A program made the position numbers and the translations under genes. Source: Rhodopseudomonas pseudopalustris (GTDB lineage Bacteria; Pseudomonadota; Alphaproteobacteria; Rhizobiales; Xanthobacteraceae). Taken from it: a stretch of DNA of 64,000 nt. The number at the start of each line of letters is the position of its first letter. Within the stretch, counting starts at the first letter, position 1. Location of the stretch: positions 299,972 through 363,971 of the forward strand of contig NZ_FODT01000006.1 of NCBI RefSeq assembly GCF_900110435.1. The letters run 5' to 3'. The notes under the pieces were generated by a model, which saw nothing but the letters and a program-made list of their open reading frames with translations, was not told the DNA's origin and ran no database searches. This document shows, in pieces, positions 1 through 7,815 of this stretch.

Positions 1-461
1 GCGAAGGCCGCAAAACCGGAGCCGCCGCGCAGGCTGGCGGTGGCGCCGGTGAAGAAGATGTTGCCTTGCTTGCGCGGCAGCATCAGCCGCGCCGATTCGC
101 GGCCGGCGAGAAAGCCCGCCCAGCACGCCATTTCCCAGACCTTGCGAAACACCCGGTCGGTGGTCTCCAGAATCGGGAAATTGACGTTGGCGCCGACGTT
201 GAAGATCGTCACCTCCAGCGGCGCATGGGCGTCGGCATCGTTGAGGAAGGCAGCGACTTCATCTTCCTTGCGGGCGTCGAGCGTGCGCGCGACGATGCGA
301 CCGCCCGCGGCCTCGATCTCCTTCACCAATGGCTCGAGCTTGGCGCCGTCGCGCCGGCCTGCGAACACAATGAAGCCTTCTGCGGCGAATTTCCTGGCGA
401 TCTCCGCGCCGATGTAATCGCCGGCGCCGATTACTGCGACGGTTGCGTTGCGTGGCTGCAC
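1..461 (-). CDS. SDR-family oxidoreductase, 3' part missing
   Basis: The gene runs off the left edge, leaving the first ~153 codons. The product opens with a Rossmann nucleotide-binding loop (AVIGAGDYIGAEIARKF, residues 9-25), followed by an AGRRDG stretch at the end of the second strand and IFNVGANVNF where classical short-chain dehydrogenases carry NNAG. FFTGATASLRGG near the cut lies where the catalytic Ser would be. A GTG at 461 is taken as start because AGGGAAG lies just upstream on the minus strand and homologous N-termini begin at this point. The glycine motif (GAGDYIG) and the NVGA variant suggest an atypical SDR. The substrate cannot be told from this fragment, and the Tyr-x-x-x-Lys pair falls beyond the window. 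Confidence 0.8.
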   Translation of the reverse strand, partial: MQPRNATVAVIGAGDYIGAEIARKFAAEGFIVFAGRRDGAKLEPLVKEIEAAGGRIVARTLDARKEDEVAAFLNDADAHAPLEVTIFNVGANVNFPILETTDRVFRKVWEMACWAGFLAGRESARLMLPRKQGNIFFTGATASLRGGSGFAAF

Positions 462-603
462 GTTCGCTTCCCTTTCATCTCGACGGTCTGAGCACCCTGA
501 TCCCGTGAGGCGCGCTGTCCGTGCGTCGTGACGGATGAGGCAGCGGACTCATGGCGCGAGGCGGCTTCGACAAGCCTCTCTCCATGAGCATCAGGAGTCG
601 CCG

Positions 604-1206
604 CTAAGCGTACATCTCCTCGACCTCTCTGAGCTGTTCCTTGCCGAAGAAAATCTCCTTGCCGACGAAGAACGTCGGCGAGCCGAACGCGCCGCGAGCG
701 ACCGCGTCTTCGGTGTTGGCGATCAGCTTCGCCTTCACCTCCGGCTGCTGCGCACGGGCGAACAGCTTCGCGGCGTCGAGTCCCGACGACGACAGCGCCT
801 GCGCCGCGACCTCTGGATCGTCCATCTTCTTCGGCTCGACCCACATGTGATGGAACGCCGCCTCGACATATGTTTCGAACACGCCTTCGAGCTGCGCCGC
901 GACCGCGGTCCGCATCAGATTCAGCGTGTTCACCGGGAAGTTCGGATTCCACACATAAGGCTCGACCTTGAAACGCCGGAGGAAGCGTTCCGTCTCCAGC
1001 GCGTAGAATTCGCGTTTGTTCTTCACGCCGGCCAGCGTTTCGGCCGGCGACTTGTTGTTGGTCGCCTTGAAGATGCCGCCGAGCAGCACCGGCACATATT
1101 CGAACTTCACGCCGATGCGCTGCTCGATCGCCGGGATCGCCTTGTGGCTGAGAAACGCATTGGGGCTGCCGAAATCGAACAGGAACTGCGGGGCAGGCTT
1201 CGTCAT
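604..1206 (-). CDS. 2-hydroxychromene-2-carboxylate isomerase / kappa-class GST-like protein (200 aa)
   Basis: DsbA-like thioredoxin-fold protein of the kappa glutathione transferase group. The N-terminus reads FLFDFGSPNAFLS, with Ser14 where this group carries its catalytic Ser, and GGIFKATNNKSP (residues 43-54) is the usual insertion-domain entry. GAFGSPTFFVGKEIFFG near the C-terminus holds the cis-Pro loop that binds glutathione. Family members isomerise 2-hydroxychromene-2-carboxylate in naphthalene-type pathways, but many are general glutathione-dependent isomerases, and no aromatic-degradation genes flank this one. The ATG at 1206 starts the conserved region; a longer upstream reading has no family similarity. 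The length is typical. Confidence 0.85.
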   Translation of the reverse strand: MTKPAPQFLFDFGSPNAFLSHKAIPAIEQRIGVKFEYVPVLLGGIFKATNNKSPAETLAGVKNKREFYALETERFLRRFKVEPYVWNPNFPVNTLNLMRTAVAAQLEGVFETYVEAAFHHMWVEPKKMDDPEVAAQALSSSGLDAAKLFARAQQPEVKAKLIANTEDAVARGAFGSPTFFVGKEIFFGKEQLREVEEMYA

Positions 1207-1289
1207 GGTCTCTCCCGGTCGTGGCGCTGCGGCACGCCTTATATGATTGGCATCATGCCATCGCAGCCTAGCGGTTCGGCGGCGGGCAA

Positions 1290-1901
1290 TCAACCGGGTG
1301 GCGACGGCAGCGCCGCTTGCGCGAGACGGCGCGCGTGGTCACGAATGTCGGCTGGCCAGGACGCCGTGCAGCGCGTGAACTTCTCGGCGTCGCCGGCGAA
1401 CAGCGCGCGCGCCGCCTCCTCATAGTCCGGCCGGTCGCCGGCCGTTACCGTCATGAAACGGTGGGCGGCGTCCTGCGCGGCGCGAATGCGGTCCTTGTCC
1501 ACCGACGCGCGGCGCGCCTCGTCGACCAGCCGGCGCAACGCCACCGATGCGCCGCCGCGCTGCTGCGCCAGCCACTCCCAATGCCGAGGCAGCAGCGTCA
1601 CCTCGCGCGCCACCACGCCGAGCTTGGGCCGGCCGGGGCCGCGCGAGCGCGGCTCGGCGGTCTCCTCGACCATCGTCTCCCCGCTTGGCTGTTCGGCAGG
1701 CAACCGGGCCAGCACCTCGTCGAGAGAGCCGCGGAGGTCGAACTCGATCCGCGCAGTCGTCGCGGCGTCGAACACCAGGAAGGCATGCTCGCCGCAATCG
1801 AACAGAGGTTTCACCGCCGCTGCGACGGTGCGGAGATCGCCTTCGGCGAGTTTGCGGTCGCTGTGAAACACGACGAAGCGCGGGTTGGGTGAGGCTGTCA
1901 T
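1290..1901 (-). CDS. DUF2239 family protein, possible DNA-binding protein (203 aa)
   Basis: Conserved proteobacterial protein of unknown function. The N-terminal half (TASPNPRFVVFHSDRKLAEG) looks like a small alpha/beta domain. A linker at residues 85-96 contains RGPGRPKLG, which resembles an AT-hook core (GRP flanked by basic residues). It is followed by VTLLPRHWEWLAQQ and GGASVALRRLVDEARR, which could form a ribbon-helix-helix-like unit. DNA binding is my inference from those two segments. The gene is divergent from a GIY-YIG gene, and the 114-bp gap holds an 18-bp perfect palindrome inside the promoter spacer, so autoregulation is a reasonable guess. The ATG at 1901 fits the family N-terminus. 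Confidence 0.85.
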   Translation of the reverse strand: MTASPNPRFVVFHSDRKLAEGDLRTVAAAVKPLFDCGEHAFLVFDAATTARIEFDLRGSLDEVLARLPAEQPSGETMVEETAEPRSRGPGRPKLGVVAREVTLLPRHWEWLAQQRGGASVALRRLVDEARRASVDKDRIRAAQDAAHRFMTVTAGDRPDYEEAARALFAGDAEKFTRCTASWPADIRDHARRLAQAALPSPPG

Positions 1902-1931
1902 GGTGAGTTTGGTCCCGATGAATCGCCAAGC

Positions 1932-1960
1932 AACCTATTTTACCCGGGTAAAATTGACAA
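1932..1960 (-). promoter_or_regulatory. Promoter for DUF2239 with operator in its spacer
   Basis: On the minus strand TTGTCA (1955-1960) and TAGGTT (1932-1937) are separated by exactly 17 bp, and that spacer is almost entirely the palindrome at 1937-1954. Transcription would begin about 20 bp before the DUF2239 ATG at 1901. Confidence 0.5.
1937..1954. promoter_or_regulatory. 18-bp perfect palindromic operator between divergent genes
   Basis: ATTTTACCCGGGTAAAAT is its own reverse complement. It fills the spacer of the minus-strand promoter and overlaps the first base of the plus-strand -35 (TTGACA, 1954-1959), so one bound dimer could block both promoters. The binding protein is unknown; DUF2239 is the nearest candidate. 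Confidence 0.7.
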
Positions 1961-1982
1961 GTCTTTGCATGCCTGCTATTTC
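1954..1982 (+). promoter_or_regulatory. Sigma70-type promoter for the GIY-YIG gene
   Basis: A consensus TTGACA (1954-1959), 17-bp spacer and TATTTC (1977-1982) place the start of transcription near 1989, about 27 bp before the ATG at 2016. The -35 abuts the palindromic operator. Confidence 0.55.
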
Positions 1983-2015
1983 CCGCGCATTCCACCCCAC
2001 AATCAGGGACCGGTC

Positions 2016-2351
2016 ATGAACAAGGACGACCGCAAGGCGGCGATCACAGCCTACAAGGATCGCAAGCCGAAAGCCGCGATCTATGCGATCCGCTGCACGG
2101 CGGCGGACGCGCTGTGGGTCGGACCGACGCTCAATCCGGACAGTGTGCAGAACAGGATCTGGTTCACGCTGCGGTTCGGCAACCACCCTAACCGCGACCT
2201 GCAGCAGGCGTGGACCGCTCACGGCGCGGACGCCTTCGCGATCGAGACGCTCGAACTGTTCGAACCGGATGCCGATCGCTATCTGCGCGACAACCAGCTC
2301 AAGGACCGCGCCGCGCATTGGCGGAGCAAGCTCGACGCCAGGCCGGTCTGA
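2016..2351 (+). CDS. GIY-YIG nuclease-fold protein (111 aa)
   Basis: Short single-domain member of the GIY-YIG superfamily. AIYAIRC (residues 21-27) and LWVGPT (33-38) correspond to the GIY and YIG strands, QNRIWFTLRFG supplies the expected arginine helix, and FAIETLEL (74-81) carries a candidate metal-binding Glu. Both signature triads deviate (AIY, WVG), as is common in the small stand-alone subgroup whose members are mostly uncharacterised. The ATG at 2016 follows an AGGGA ribosome site; an upstream in-frame start at 1965 would lie inside the promoter. Neighbouring DUF2239 shares the operator, so the two are probably co-regulated. Nuclease activity is not assured. Confidence 0.8.
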   Translation: MNKDDRKAAITAYKDRKPKAAIYAIRCTAADALWVGPTLNPDSVQNRIWFTLRFGNHPNRDLQQAWTAHGADAFAIETLELFEPDADRYLRDNQLKDRAAHWRSKLDARPV

Positions 2352-2439
2352 GAGGTGATCCGCACGGACCGGATTCGCGGTCCGCATCGGTTGATTTCGC
2401 GGTATGAGTGCCGTTGCCGACGCCCCCAACGAGGTTCGC

Positions 2440-3108
2440 ATGCTCACCGTCCACCATCTCAACAACTCACGTTCGCAGCGCGTATTGTGGCTCCTCGAGG
2501 AGCTCGGCGTGCCTTACGAGCTGAAGCGCTATCAGCGCCAGCCCGACATGATGGCGCCCAAGGAACTGCGCGCCGTGCATCCGCTCGGCAAGTCTCCGGT
2601 GATCACCGACGACGGCAACACCATCGCCGAGTCGGGCGCGATCATCGAGTATGTCATCGACCACTATGGCGAGGGCCGGCTGATCCCGCCGCCGAAGACC
2701 CCGGAACGGCTGCGCTACACCTACTGGCTGCACTATGCCGAGGGCTCGGCGATGCCGCCGCTGCTCCTGAAGCTCCTGTTCACGATGATGCCGCAACAGG
2801 CGCCTGCGCTGGTGCGGCCGCTGGTGAAGCTGATCGCGGGAGGCGTGCTGACCGGCTTCGTCGATCCGCAACTCAAGCAGCACATGGCGTTCTGGGAGAG
2901 CGAGCTTGCGAAAACTGATTACTTCGCGGGCGACGCCTTCACCGCCGCCGACGTCCAGATGAGTTTCCCGCTCGAAGCCGCAGCGTCGCGCGGCGGACTC
3001 GACCAGAACTATCCGAAGGCGCTGGCCTGGCTCGCCCGCATCCACGCCCGCCCGGCCTATCAGCGCGCGCTGGAGAAGGGCGGACCTTACGAGATCGGGA
3101 AAGCGTAA
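2440..3108 (+). CDS. Glutathione S-transferase (222 aa)
   Basis: Two-domain cytosolic GST. The N-terminal thioredoxin-like domain starts LTVHHLNNSRSQRVLWLLEE with Ser10 as the likely catalytic residue. HPLGKSPVITDD contains the cis-Pro that contacts glutathione, and ESGAIIEYV the gamma-glutamyl binding Glu-Ser pair. The helical C-terminal domain holds DYFAGDAFTAADVQMSFPLE, the usual N-capping box region. The ATG at 2440 is chosen because GAGGT precedes it at good spacing and family N-termini start here; an in-frame ATG at 2404 lacks a ribosome site. The natural substrate is unknown. It is convergent with the SDR gene at 3358, with a pair of palindromic repeats between them. Confidence 0.88.
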   Translation: MLTVHHLNNSRSQRVLWLLEELGVPYELKRYQRQPDMMAPKELRAVHPLGKSPVITDDGNTIAESGAIIEYVIDHYGEGRLIPPPKTPERLRYTYWLHYAEGSAMPPLLLKLLFTMMPQQAPALVRPLVKLIAGGVLTGFVDPQLKQHMAFWESELAKTDYFAGDAFTAADVQMSFPLEAAASRGGLDQNYPKALAWLARIHARPAYQRALEKGGPYEIGKA

Positions 3109-3173
3109 GTAATAGACTCTCTTGAGTCGGACAGTCTCGCCTCAAGCAATGATCGCATACGCCGAGCACCGCC

Positions 3174-3315
3174 TCCTCCCTCTCCCGCTTGCGGGGGAGG
3201 GTCGGGGTGGGGGAGCACCAAGCACTGCGCCTGCCAACGCTCCCCTGAACTACACCGAGAGGTGATCGCCCGCGTCGCCCTCACCCCAGCCCTCTCCCGC
3301 AAGCGGGAGAGGGAG
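3174..3315. repeat. Inverted pair of REP-like palindromic units
   Basis: Two copies of one unit lie head to head. The left (about 3174-3214) is a CCCTCTCCCGC / GCGGGGGAGGG hairpin followed by TCGGGGTGGGGG. The right (about 3278-3315) is the same in reverse, CCCTCACCCCAG and then a CCCTCTCCCGC / GCGGGAGAGGG hairpin. This is the layout of a two-unit REP cluster. It sits between the convergent 3' ends of the GST and SDR genes. Confidence 0.75.
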
Positions 3316-3357
3316 TTCGCCATGCCTGGAGCAGGCAGCGCAATTCAAACTGAAACG

Positions 3358-4239
3358 CTACCCCTTCGCCCCCGGCAGCGACGCGACACTCACGCCGGGC
3401 GGCGGGACATCGTCGTCTGGGACGAAAAAATCCGACATCAACTGCACCGATGGGTCGATCCGGTAGTGCTCGAAATCGGTAACGCCCGACTCGAACAGCA
3501 CCTTGTCGTCGATGCAGAACTGGCCGGTGAAATCGCGCGACGACTTGGTCAGGATCGCATGGGCGGCGTCGCCCATGATCTCGGGCGTCCGGCTCGCGCG
3601 GATCATCGCGTCACCGCCGAGCAGATTGCCGACCGCAGCGGTGGCGATGGTGGTGCGCGGCCACAGCGCGTTGACGGCGACGCCGGCGTGTTTCAATTCG
3701 CCGGATAGACCCAGCACCACCATGCTCATGTTGAACTTCGCCATGGTGTAGGCGGTCGAGGCCGCGAACCATTTTTGCTTCATGTCGAGCGGCGGCGACA
3801 GCATCAGGATGTGCGGGTTCTGCGCCTTCTTCAGATGCGGGATGCTATATTTCGACACCATGAAGGTGCCGCGGGCATTGATGCCCATCATCAGGTCGAA
3901 CCGCTTCATGTCGGTCGCCTGCGAATTGGTCAGGCTGATCGCGCTGGCGTTGTTGACGCAGACGTCGATGCCGCCGAACTCCGCGACCGTCTTGTCGATC
4001 GCGTCGATCACCTGCGCCTCGTCGCGGATATCGCAGACCAGCGGCAGCGCCTGCCCGCCGGCGGCGCGGATCTCGTCGGCCGCGGTGTAGATCGTGCCTT
4101 TCAGCTTCGGATGCGGTTCGGTGGTCTTGGCCGCGATCGCGACATTGGCGCCGTCGCGTGCAGCGCGCAGCGCGATCGCCAGCCCGATGCCGCGGCTCGC
4201 CCCGGTGATGAACAGCGTCTTGCCTTTGAGTGATGACAT
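3358..4239 (-). CDS. SDR-family oxidoreductase, HSDL2-like (293 aa)
   Basis: Short-chain dehydrogenase with TGASRGIG (residues 12-19) for NAD(P), NNAS in place of NNAG, a Ser at about 148 (LMLSPPL) and the catalytic Tyr164/Lys168 pair (AYTMAK). The insertion after the second strand (KTTEPHPKLKGTIYTAADEI) is diagnostic of the hydroxysteroid dehydrogenase-like 2 group, here without the C-terminal SCP2 lipid-binding domain that animal members have. The ATG at 4239 follows GAGGGGAG; the longer reading from 4347 has no family similarity. Its substrate is probably an acyl or steroid-like alcohol, by family only. Confidence 0.87.
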   Translation of the reverse strand: MSSLKGKTLFITGASRGIGLAIALRAARDGANVAIAAKTTEPHPKLKGTIYTAADEIRAAGGQALPLVCDIRDEAQVIDAIDKTVAEFGGIDVCVNNASAISLTNSQATDMKRFDLMMGINARGTFMVSKYSIPHLKKAQNPHILMLSPPLDMKQKWFAASTAYTMAKFNMSMVVLGLSGELKHAGVAVNALWPRTTIATAAVGNLLGGDAMIRASRTPEIMGDAAHAILTKSSRDFTGQFCIDDKVLFESGVTDFEHYRIDPSVQLMSDFFVPDDDVPPPGVSVASLPGAKG

Positions 4240-4357
4240 GGTTTCTCCCCTCCTCGCGCCAGTCGACGCTTGTCCTCTTGTAGCGCGTGATCTGGTCGGA
4301 TCGAAGCCGTTCAAAATGTCGAGCCGGGTCAGGCCCGGCAACGACACCCCACCAGGA

Positions 4358-6142
4358 TCAATGCCCCGCCGCGGTCGCGCCGCGGGTGCGGGGGTCCGGA
4401 GCGCCGTGGAAGCCTCCCGCGTCGATCATGATGCTGTTCGCCGAGGTCTGGCCGAGCGGCGTGGCGATGCGATGGCCCAAGGCTCGCAGGGCGTCGAGCG
4501 TGGCAACGGGGAAACCCTGCTCGACGCGGACTTCGTCCGGCAGCCATTGATGATGCAGCCGCGGCCCGGCCACGGCGGCTGCGACATTCATGCGATAGTC
4601 GAGCACGTTGACGATCACCTGCAGCGTCGCCGAGATGATCCGGCTGCCGCCGGGCGAGCCGGTGACCAGCACCGGGCGGCCGTCTTTCAGCACGATGGTC
4701 GGCGACATCGACGATAGCGGCCGCTTGCCGGGCGCCGGCAGATTGGCGCCGAAGCCGACGAGACCATAGGCGTTTGACGCGCCGGGCGCGGCGGTGAAGT
4801 CGTCGAGTTCGTTGTTGAGCAGAACGCCGGTGCCGTCGGCGACCAGGCCGAGGCCGTAGGAGAAATTCAGCGTCGTGGTGTTGCTGACGGCGTTGCCTTG
4901 ATCATCGGCGACCGAATAATGCGTGGTGTTTTCGCCTTCTTTCGGCTGCGGCAATGCCTGCACGGCGGGCGTCGCGCGGGCGGGATCGATGCTTGCGCGC
5001 AGCTGCGCTGCATAGTTCTTCGACAGCAGCGTCGACAATGGCGCGTCGACGTAGGCCGGATCGCCGAGATAACGCGCGCGGTCGGCATAAGCGCGCTTCA
5101 TCGCCTCCACCAGCAGATGCAGCGACGGCGCGCTCCCCTGCCCGACTTCATGCAGAGGAAAGCCCTCGAGGATGTTCAGCGTCTCGATCAGCACAACGCC
5201 GCCCGACGACGGCTGCGGCATCGCCACGATGTCGTAGCCGCGATAGGTGCCTCGCACCGGCGTGCGGACGATCGCCTGGTAGTTGGCGAGATCGTCGCCG
5301 CTGATGATGCCGCCGGCATCCCTGATGCCGCGCACCAGCCTGTCGGCGACCTCACCACGATAGAAACCGTCCGGACCACGCGCGGCGATCGCCTGCAGCG
5401 TCGCGGCGAGATCGGGCTGGACGAGGCGATCGCCCTCGCGCAACGGCGAGCCGTCGGCGCGGGCGAATATCTTCTGCGTCGACGGCCAGCGCGCCAGCCG
5501 GCTGTGCCAGCCCGGCAGCGTGTCGGCGATGTCGTCGGCGACGACAAAGCCGTCACGCGCGAGTTCGATCGCGGGCTGCAGGATCTCGGCGAGCGAGAAT
5601 TTGCCGGAGCCGTATTTGTCGAGCGCCAGTGCGAGTCCCGCAACGCTGCCGGGCACGCCGATGCCGAGCGCGGAATCCCGAGACTTCGACGGGTCCGGCT
5701 TGCCGTCGGTGAGAAACATTTCGCGTGTCGCGGCCGCGGGGGCGGTCTCGCGATAGTCGATCGCGACGTCTTCGTTCTTCGCGGCGGAGTGGATCACCAT
5801 GAAGCCGCCGCCGCCGATATTGCCGGCACGCGGATAGGTCACCGCCATCGCAAAGCCGGTCGCGACCGCAGCGTCGATTGCGTTGCCGCCGCGGGCGAGA
5901 AATTTCGCGCCGATTTCCGCGGACAGCCGCTCCTGCGCCACCACCATGCCGTGCCTGGCGACGACGGCCGGCATAGCGCTCGGCGCACGCGCCCCGCCGC
6001 CGCGCATGTCCTGCGCCGGCGCGACAAGTTGTGTCACCAGTAGCGCGACGATCGCGACCAGCGCTGTCACAGCCTTGCGATGAAGCATCGTCATCGTGCG
6101 CATCATCGGTTCCGGCGGTGTAAGTGTTTTGCTGTCCTGCAC
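4358..6142 (-). CDS. ggt: Gamma-glutamyltranspeptidase precursor (594 aa)
   Basis: Periplasmic Ntn-hydrolase that cleaves the gamma-glutamyl bond of glutathione and transfers or hydrolyses the glutamyl group. A signal peptide is evident: a basic start, then a hydrophobic run (AVTALVAIVALLVTQLVAPA) ending near residue 44. Autoprocessing would occur before Thr406 in ENTTHYSV, whose hydroxyl is the nucleophile. The GSPGG motif and the RPLSSMSPT stretch of the small subunit are present. The length fits the precursor. A GTG at 6142 has AGGA seven bases upstream; an ATG at 6106 is the alternative and leaves the signal peptide intact. The gene is divergent from the transporter at 6206 across only 63 bp. 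Confidence 0.93.
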   Translation of the reverse strand: MQDSKTLTPPEPMMRTMTMLHRKAVTALVAIVALLVTQLVAPAQDMRGGGARAPSAMPAVVARHGMVVAQERLSAEIGAKFLARGGNAIDAAVATGFAMAVTYPRAGNIGGGGFMVIHSAAKNEDVAIDYRETAPAAATREMFLTDGKPDPSKSRDSALGIGVPGSVAGLALALDKYGSGKFSLAEILQPAIELARDGFVVADDIADTLPGWHSRLARWPSTQKIFARADGSPLREGDRLVQPDLAATLQAIAARGPDGFYRGEVADRLVRGIRDAGGIISGDDLANYQAIVRTPVRGTYRGYDIVAMPQPSSGGVVLIETLNILEGFPLHEVGQGSAPSLHLLVEAMKRAYADRARYLGDPAYVDAPLSTLLSKNYAAQLRASIDPARATPAVQALPQPKEGENTTHYSVADDQGNAVSNTTTLNFSYGLGLVADGTGVLLNNELDDFTAAPGASNAYGLVGFGANLPAPGKRPLSSMSPTIVLKDGRPVLVTGSPGGSRIISATLQVIVNVLDYRMNVAAAVAGPRLHHQWLPDEVRVEQGFPVATLDALRALGHRIATPLGQTSANSIMIDAGGFHGAPDPRTRGATAAGH

Positions 6143-6205
6143 GTCAGAATCCTATAGTGGTTTCGGCGCGGCCCGCCAAACGCCGGCCGCCCCAAGGAAG
6201 ACAAG

Positions 6206-7603
6206 ATGGCGTCATCGATCGTCCCTCACCTCTCGCGGGACCGTGTGCCGAGAACCTATCCGTCGCGGGCGGCGGTCACCGGCTGGATCTTCTTCGACTG
6301 GGCGGCGCAGCCTTATTTCACGCTGATCACTACCTTTATTTTCGCACCCTATTTCGCCACCTATGTGGCGCCCGATCCGGCCACCGGACAATCGCTGTGG
6401 GGTTTCGCCACCGCGGCGAGCGGCATGGTGATCGCGCTGGCTTCGCCGGTGCTGGGCGCGGTCGCCGATGCCAGCGGCCGACGCAAGCCGTGGATCGCCG
6501 TGTTCGGCGCGATGCTGGTGATCGGATCGACGCTGATGTGGTTCGGCAGGCCGGGCGATGCCGGCGTGATCCTGCCGCTGTTGATTGCCTATGCGATCGC
6601 GACCATCGGAGTCGAATTCGCCACCGTGTTCAACAATGCGATGATGCCGAATCTGGTGCCGCCCGAGAAGATTGGAAAACTGTCCGGCACCGGCTGGGCC
6701 ACCGGCTATATCGGCGGAATTCTCTCGCTCGTTCTGGTGCTCGGCTTCCTCGCCGCCAATCCGCAGACCGGCAAGACACTGCTCGGCGTCACTCCGCTGT
6801 TCGGGCTCGACCCGGCGAGCCATCAGGGCGACCGCATCACCGGCCCGCTCACCGGGCTGTGGTTCATCGTGTTCGTGCTGCCGATGTTTCTGCTGACGCC
6901 GGATTTTCCCGCAAAGCGCTCGTTGCGCGCCGCTGTGGGTACGGGCCTGAACGAATTGCGCGAGACGCTGCGCGACCTGCCGCGGCGGCGCTCGCTCGCC
7001 GCCTTCCTGCTCGCCAACATGATCTACACCGACGGGCTGGTGTCGCTGTTCGCGTTCGGCGGCATCTACGCCACCGGCACCTTCGGCTGGGGCACGATCC
7101 AGATCGGCAGCTTCGGCGTGATCCTGGCGATCGCCGCGGCGTTCGGCGCGTTCATCGGCGGGCGACTCGACGACGCGCTCGGCTCCAAGCGGGTGATCGC
7201 CGGATCGATCGTGCTGCTGCTGATCTCGATCATCGGCATCCTGCTGATCGATCCGTCGCACATTCTCTTCATGGACGTGACGCCGCCGCAGCCCGGCGCC
7301 GCACTGTTCGCGGCGCCTGCGGAGCGCGCCTATCTGCTGCTCGGCTGCCTGATCGGCATCGCCGGCGGCCCGCTACAGGCGGCGTCGCGCACCCTGCTGA
7401 TCCGGATCGCACCGCGCGACCGCATCGCGCAATATTTCGGGCTGTTCGCGCTGACCGGCAAGGTGACGTCGTTCATCGGTCCGCTGCTGATCGCCAGCAT
7501 CACCGCGATCACCGCCAGCCAGAAAGCCGGCATGGCGGTGCTGGTGCTGTTCTTCGCCGCGGGGCTGGCGCTTTTGACGCAGGTGCGCCGCTCGGAGGAC
7601 TGA
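6206..7603 (+). CDS. MFS transporter of the UMF1 / Atg22 family (465 aa)
   Basis: Inner-membrane transporter with about 12 hydrophobic segments. FFDWAAQPYFTLITTFIFAP near the N-terminus is the signature opening of the UMF1 (vacuole effluxer Atg22-like) MFS family, and ADASGRRKPW is the loop 2-3 motif. Eukaryotic relatives export amino acids from the vacuole; bacterial substrates are unknown. AAGGAAG precedes the ATG at 6206. The stop at 7601-7603 overlaps an ATG at 7603 that is in frame with the aromatic leader peptide downstream, so readthrough from this gene into the DAHP synthase leader is possible. A separate promoter begins at 7616. Confidence 0.87.
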   Translation: MASSIVPHLSRDRVPRTYPSRAAVTGWIFFDWAAQPYFTLITTFIFAPYFATYVAPDPATGQSLWGFATAASGMVIALASPVLGAVADASGRRKPWIAVFGAMLVIGSTLMWFGRPGDAGVILPLLIAYAIATIGVEFATVFNNAMMPNLVPPEKIGKLSGTGWATGYIGGILSLVLVLGFLAANPQTGKTLLGVTPLFGLDPASHQGDRITGPLTGLWFIVFVLPMFLLTPDFPAKRSLRAAVGTGLNELRETLRDLPRRRSLAAFLLANMIYTDGLVSLFAFGGIYATGTFGWGTIQIGSFGVILAIAAAFGAFIGGRLDDALGSKRVIAGSIVLLLISIIGILLIDPSHILFMDVTPPQPGAALFAAPAERAYLLLGCLIGIAGGPLQAASRTLLIRIAPRDRIAQYFGLFALTGKVTSFIGPLLIASITAITASQKAGMAVLVLFFAAGLALLTQVRRSED

Positions 7604-7615
7604 TGAACCACCGCG

Positions 7616-7644
7616 TGGACAAACACGCCGGCTTGGTCTATACG
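7616..7644 (+). promoter_or_regulatory. Promoter of the aromatic leader / DAHP synthase transcript
   Basis: TGGACA (7616-7621), 17-bp spacer, TATACG (7639-7644). The expected +1 is about seven bases past the -10, at or next to the A of the leader peptide ATG (7651), so the transcript would be leaderless. Confidence 0.55.
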
Positions 7645-7650
7645 ACCAGC

Positions 7651-7728
7651 ATGATCCACCTGACCGCCTCGTTCTGGTATTACTATTTTAACAGCTCGCT
7701 GGCGGCGGGAGGATTTCGCTCGATCTGA
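7651..7728 (+). CDS. Aromatic amino acid leader peptide (25 aa)
   Basis: Short reading frame whose residues 8-13 are Phe-Trp-Tyr-Tyr-Tyr-Phe (codons 7672-7689), an extreme run of aromatic codons directly upstream of a gene for the first enzyme of aromatic biosynthesis. No Shine-Dalgarno lies before the ATG at 7651, but a promoter would start transcription on that ATG. An in-frame ATG at 7603 with GGAGG is available to transcripts arriving from the upstream transporter. The role is as in trp-type attenuation: ribosome speed over the aromatic codons decides which RNA stem forms. The peptide itself is probably not the product of interest, although trans-acting leader peptides are known in rhizobia. 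Confidence 0.8.
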   Translation: MIHLTASFWYYYFNSSLAAGGFRSI

Positions 7729-7776
7729 AGATTGCAGCATCAAATCCGAACAGCCGCCAGACCTGGCGGCTTTTTC
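7664..7776 (+). promoter_or_regulatory. Transcription attenuator of the DAHP synthase gene
   Basis: Four RNA segments can be drawn. Segment 1: CCGCC at 7664-7668. Segment 2: CTGGCGGC at 7699-7706. Segment 3: GCCGCCAG at 7753-7760. Segment 4: CTGGCGGC at 7763-7770, followed by TTTTT (7771-7775). Pairing 3:4 is an intrinsic terminator; pairing 2:3 is an exact 8-bp antiterminator; 1:2 can sequester segment 2. The aromatic control codons (7672-7689) lie between 1 and 2, so a ribosome stalled there leaves 2 free to pair with 3 and transcription continues. Confidence 0.8.
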
Positions 7777-7815
7777 GTTGAAGCCGGCGGGTCTCCTGAT
7801 CAGGAGCTAACTGCC

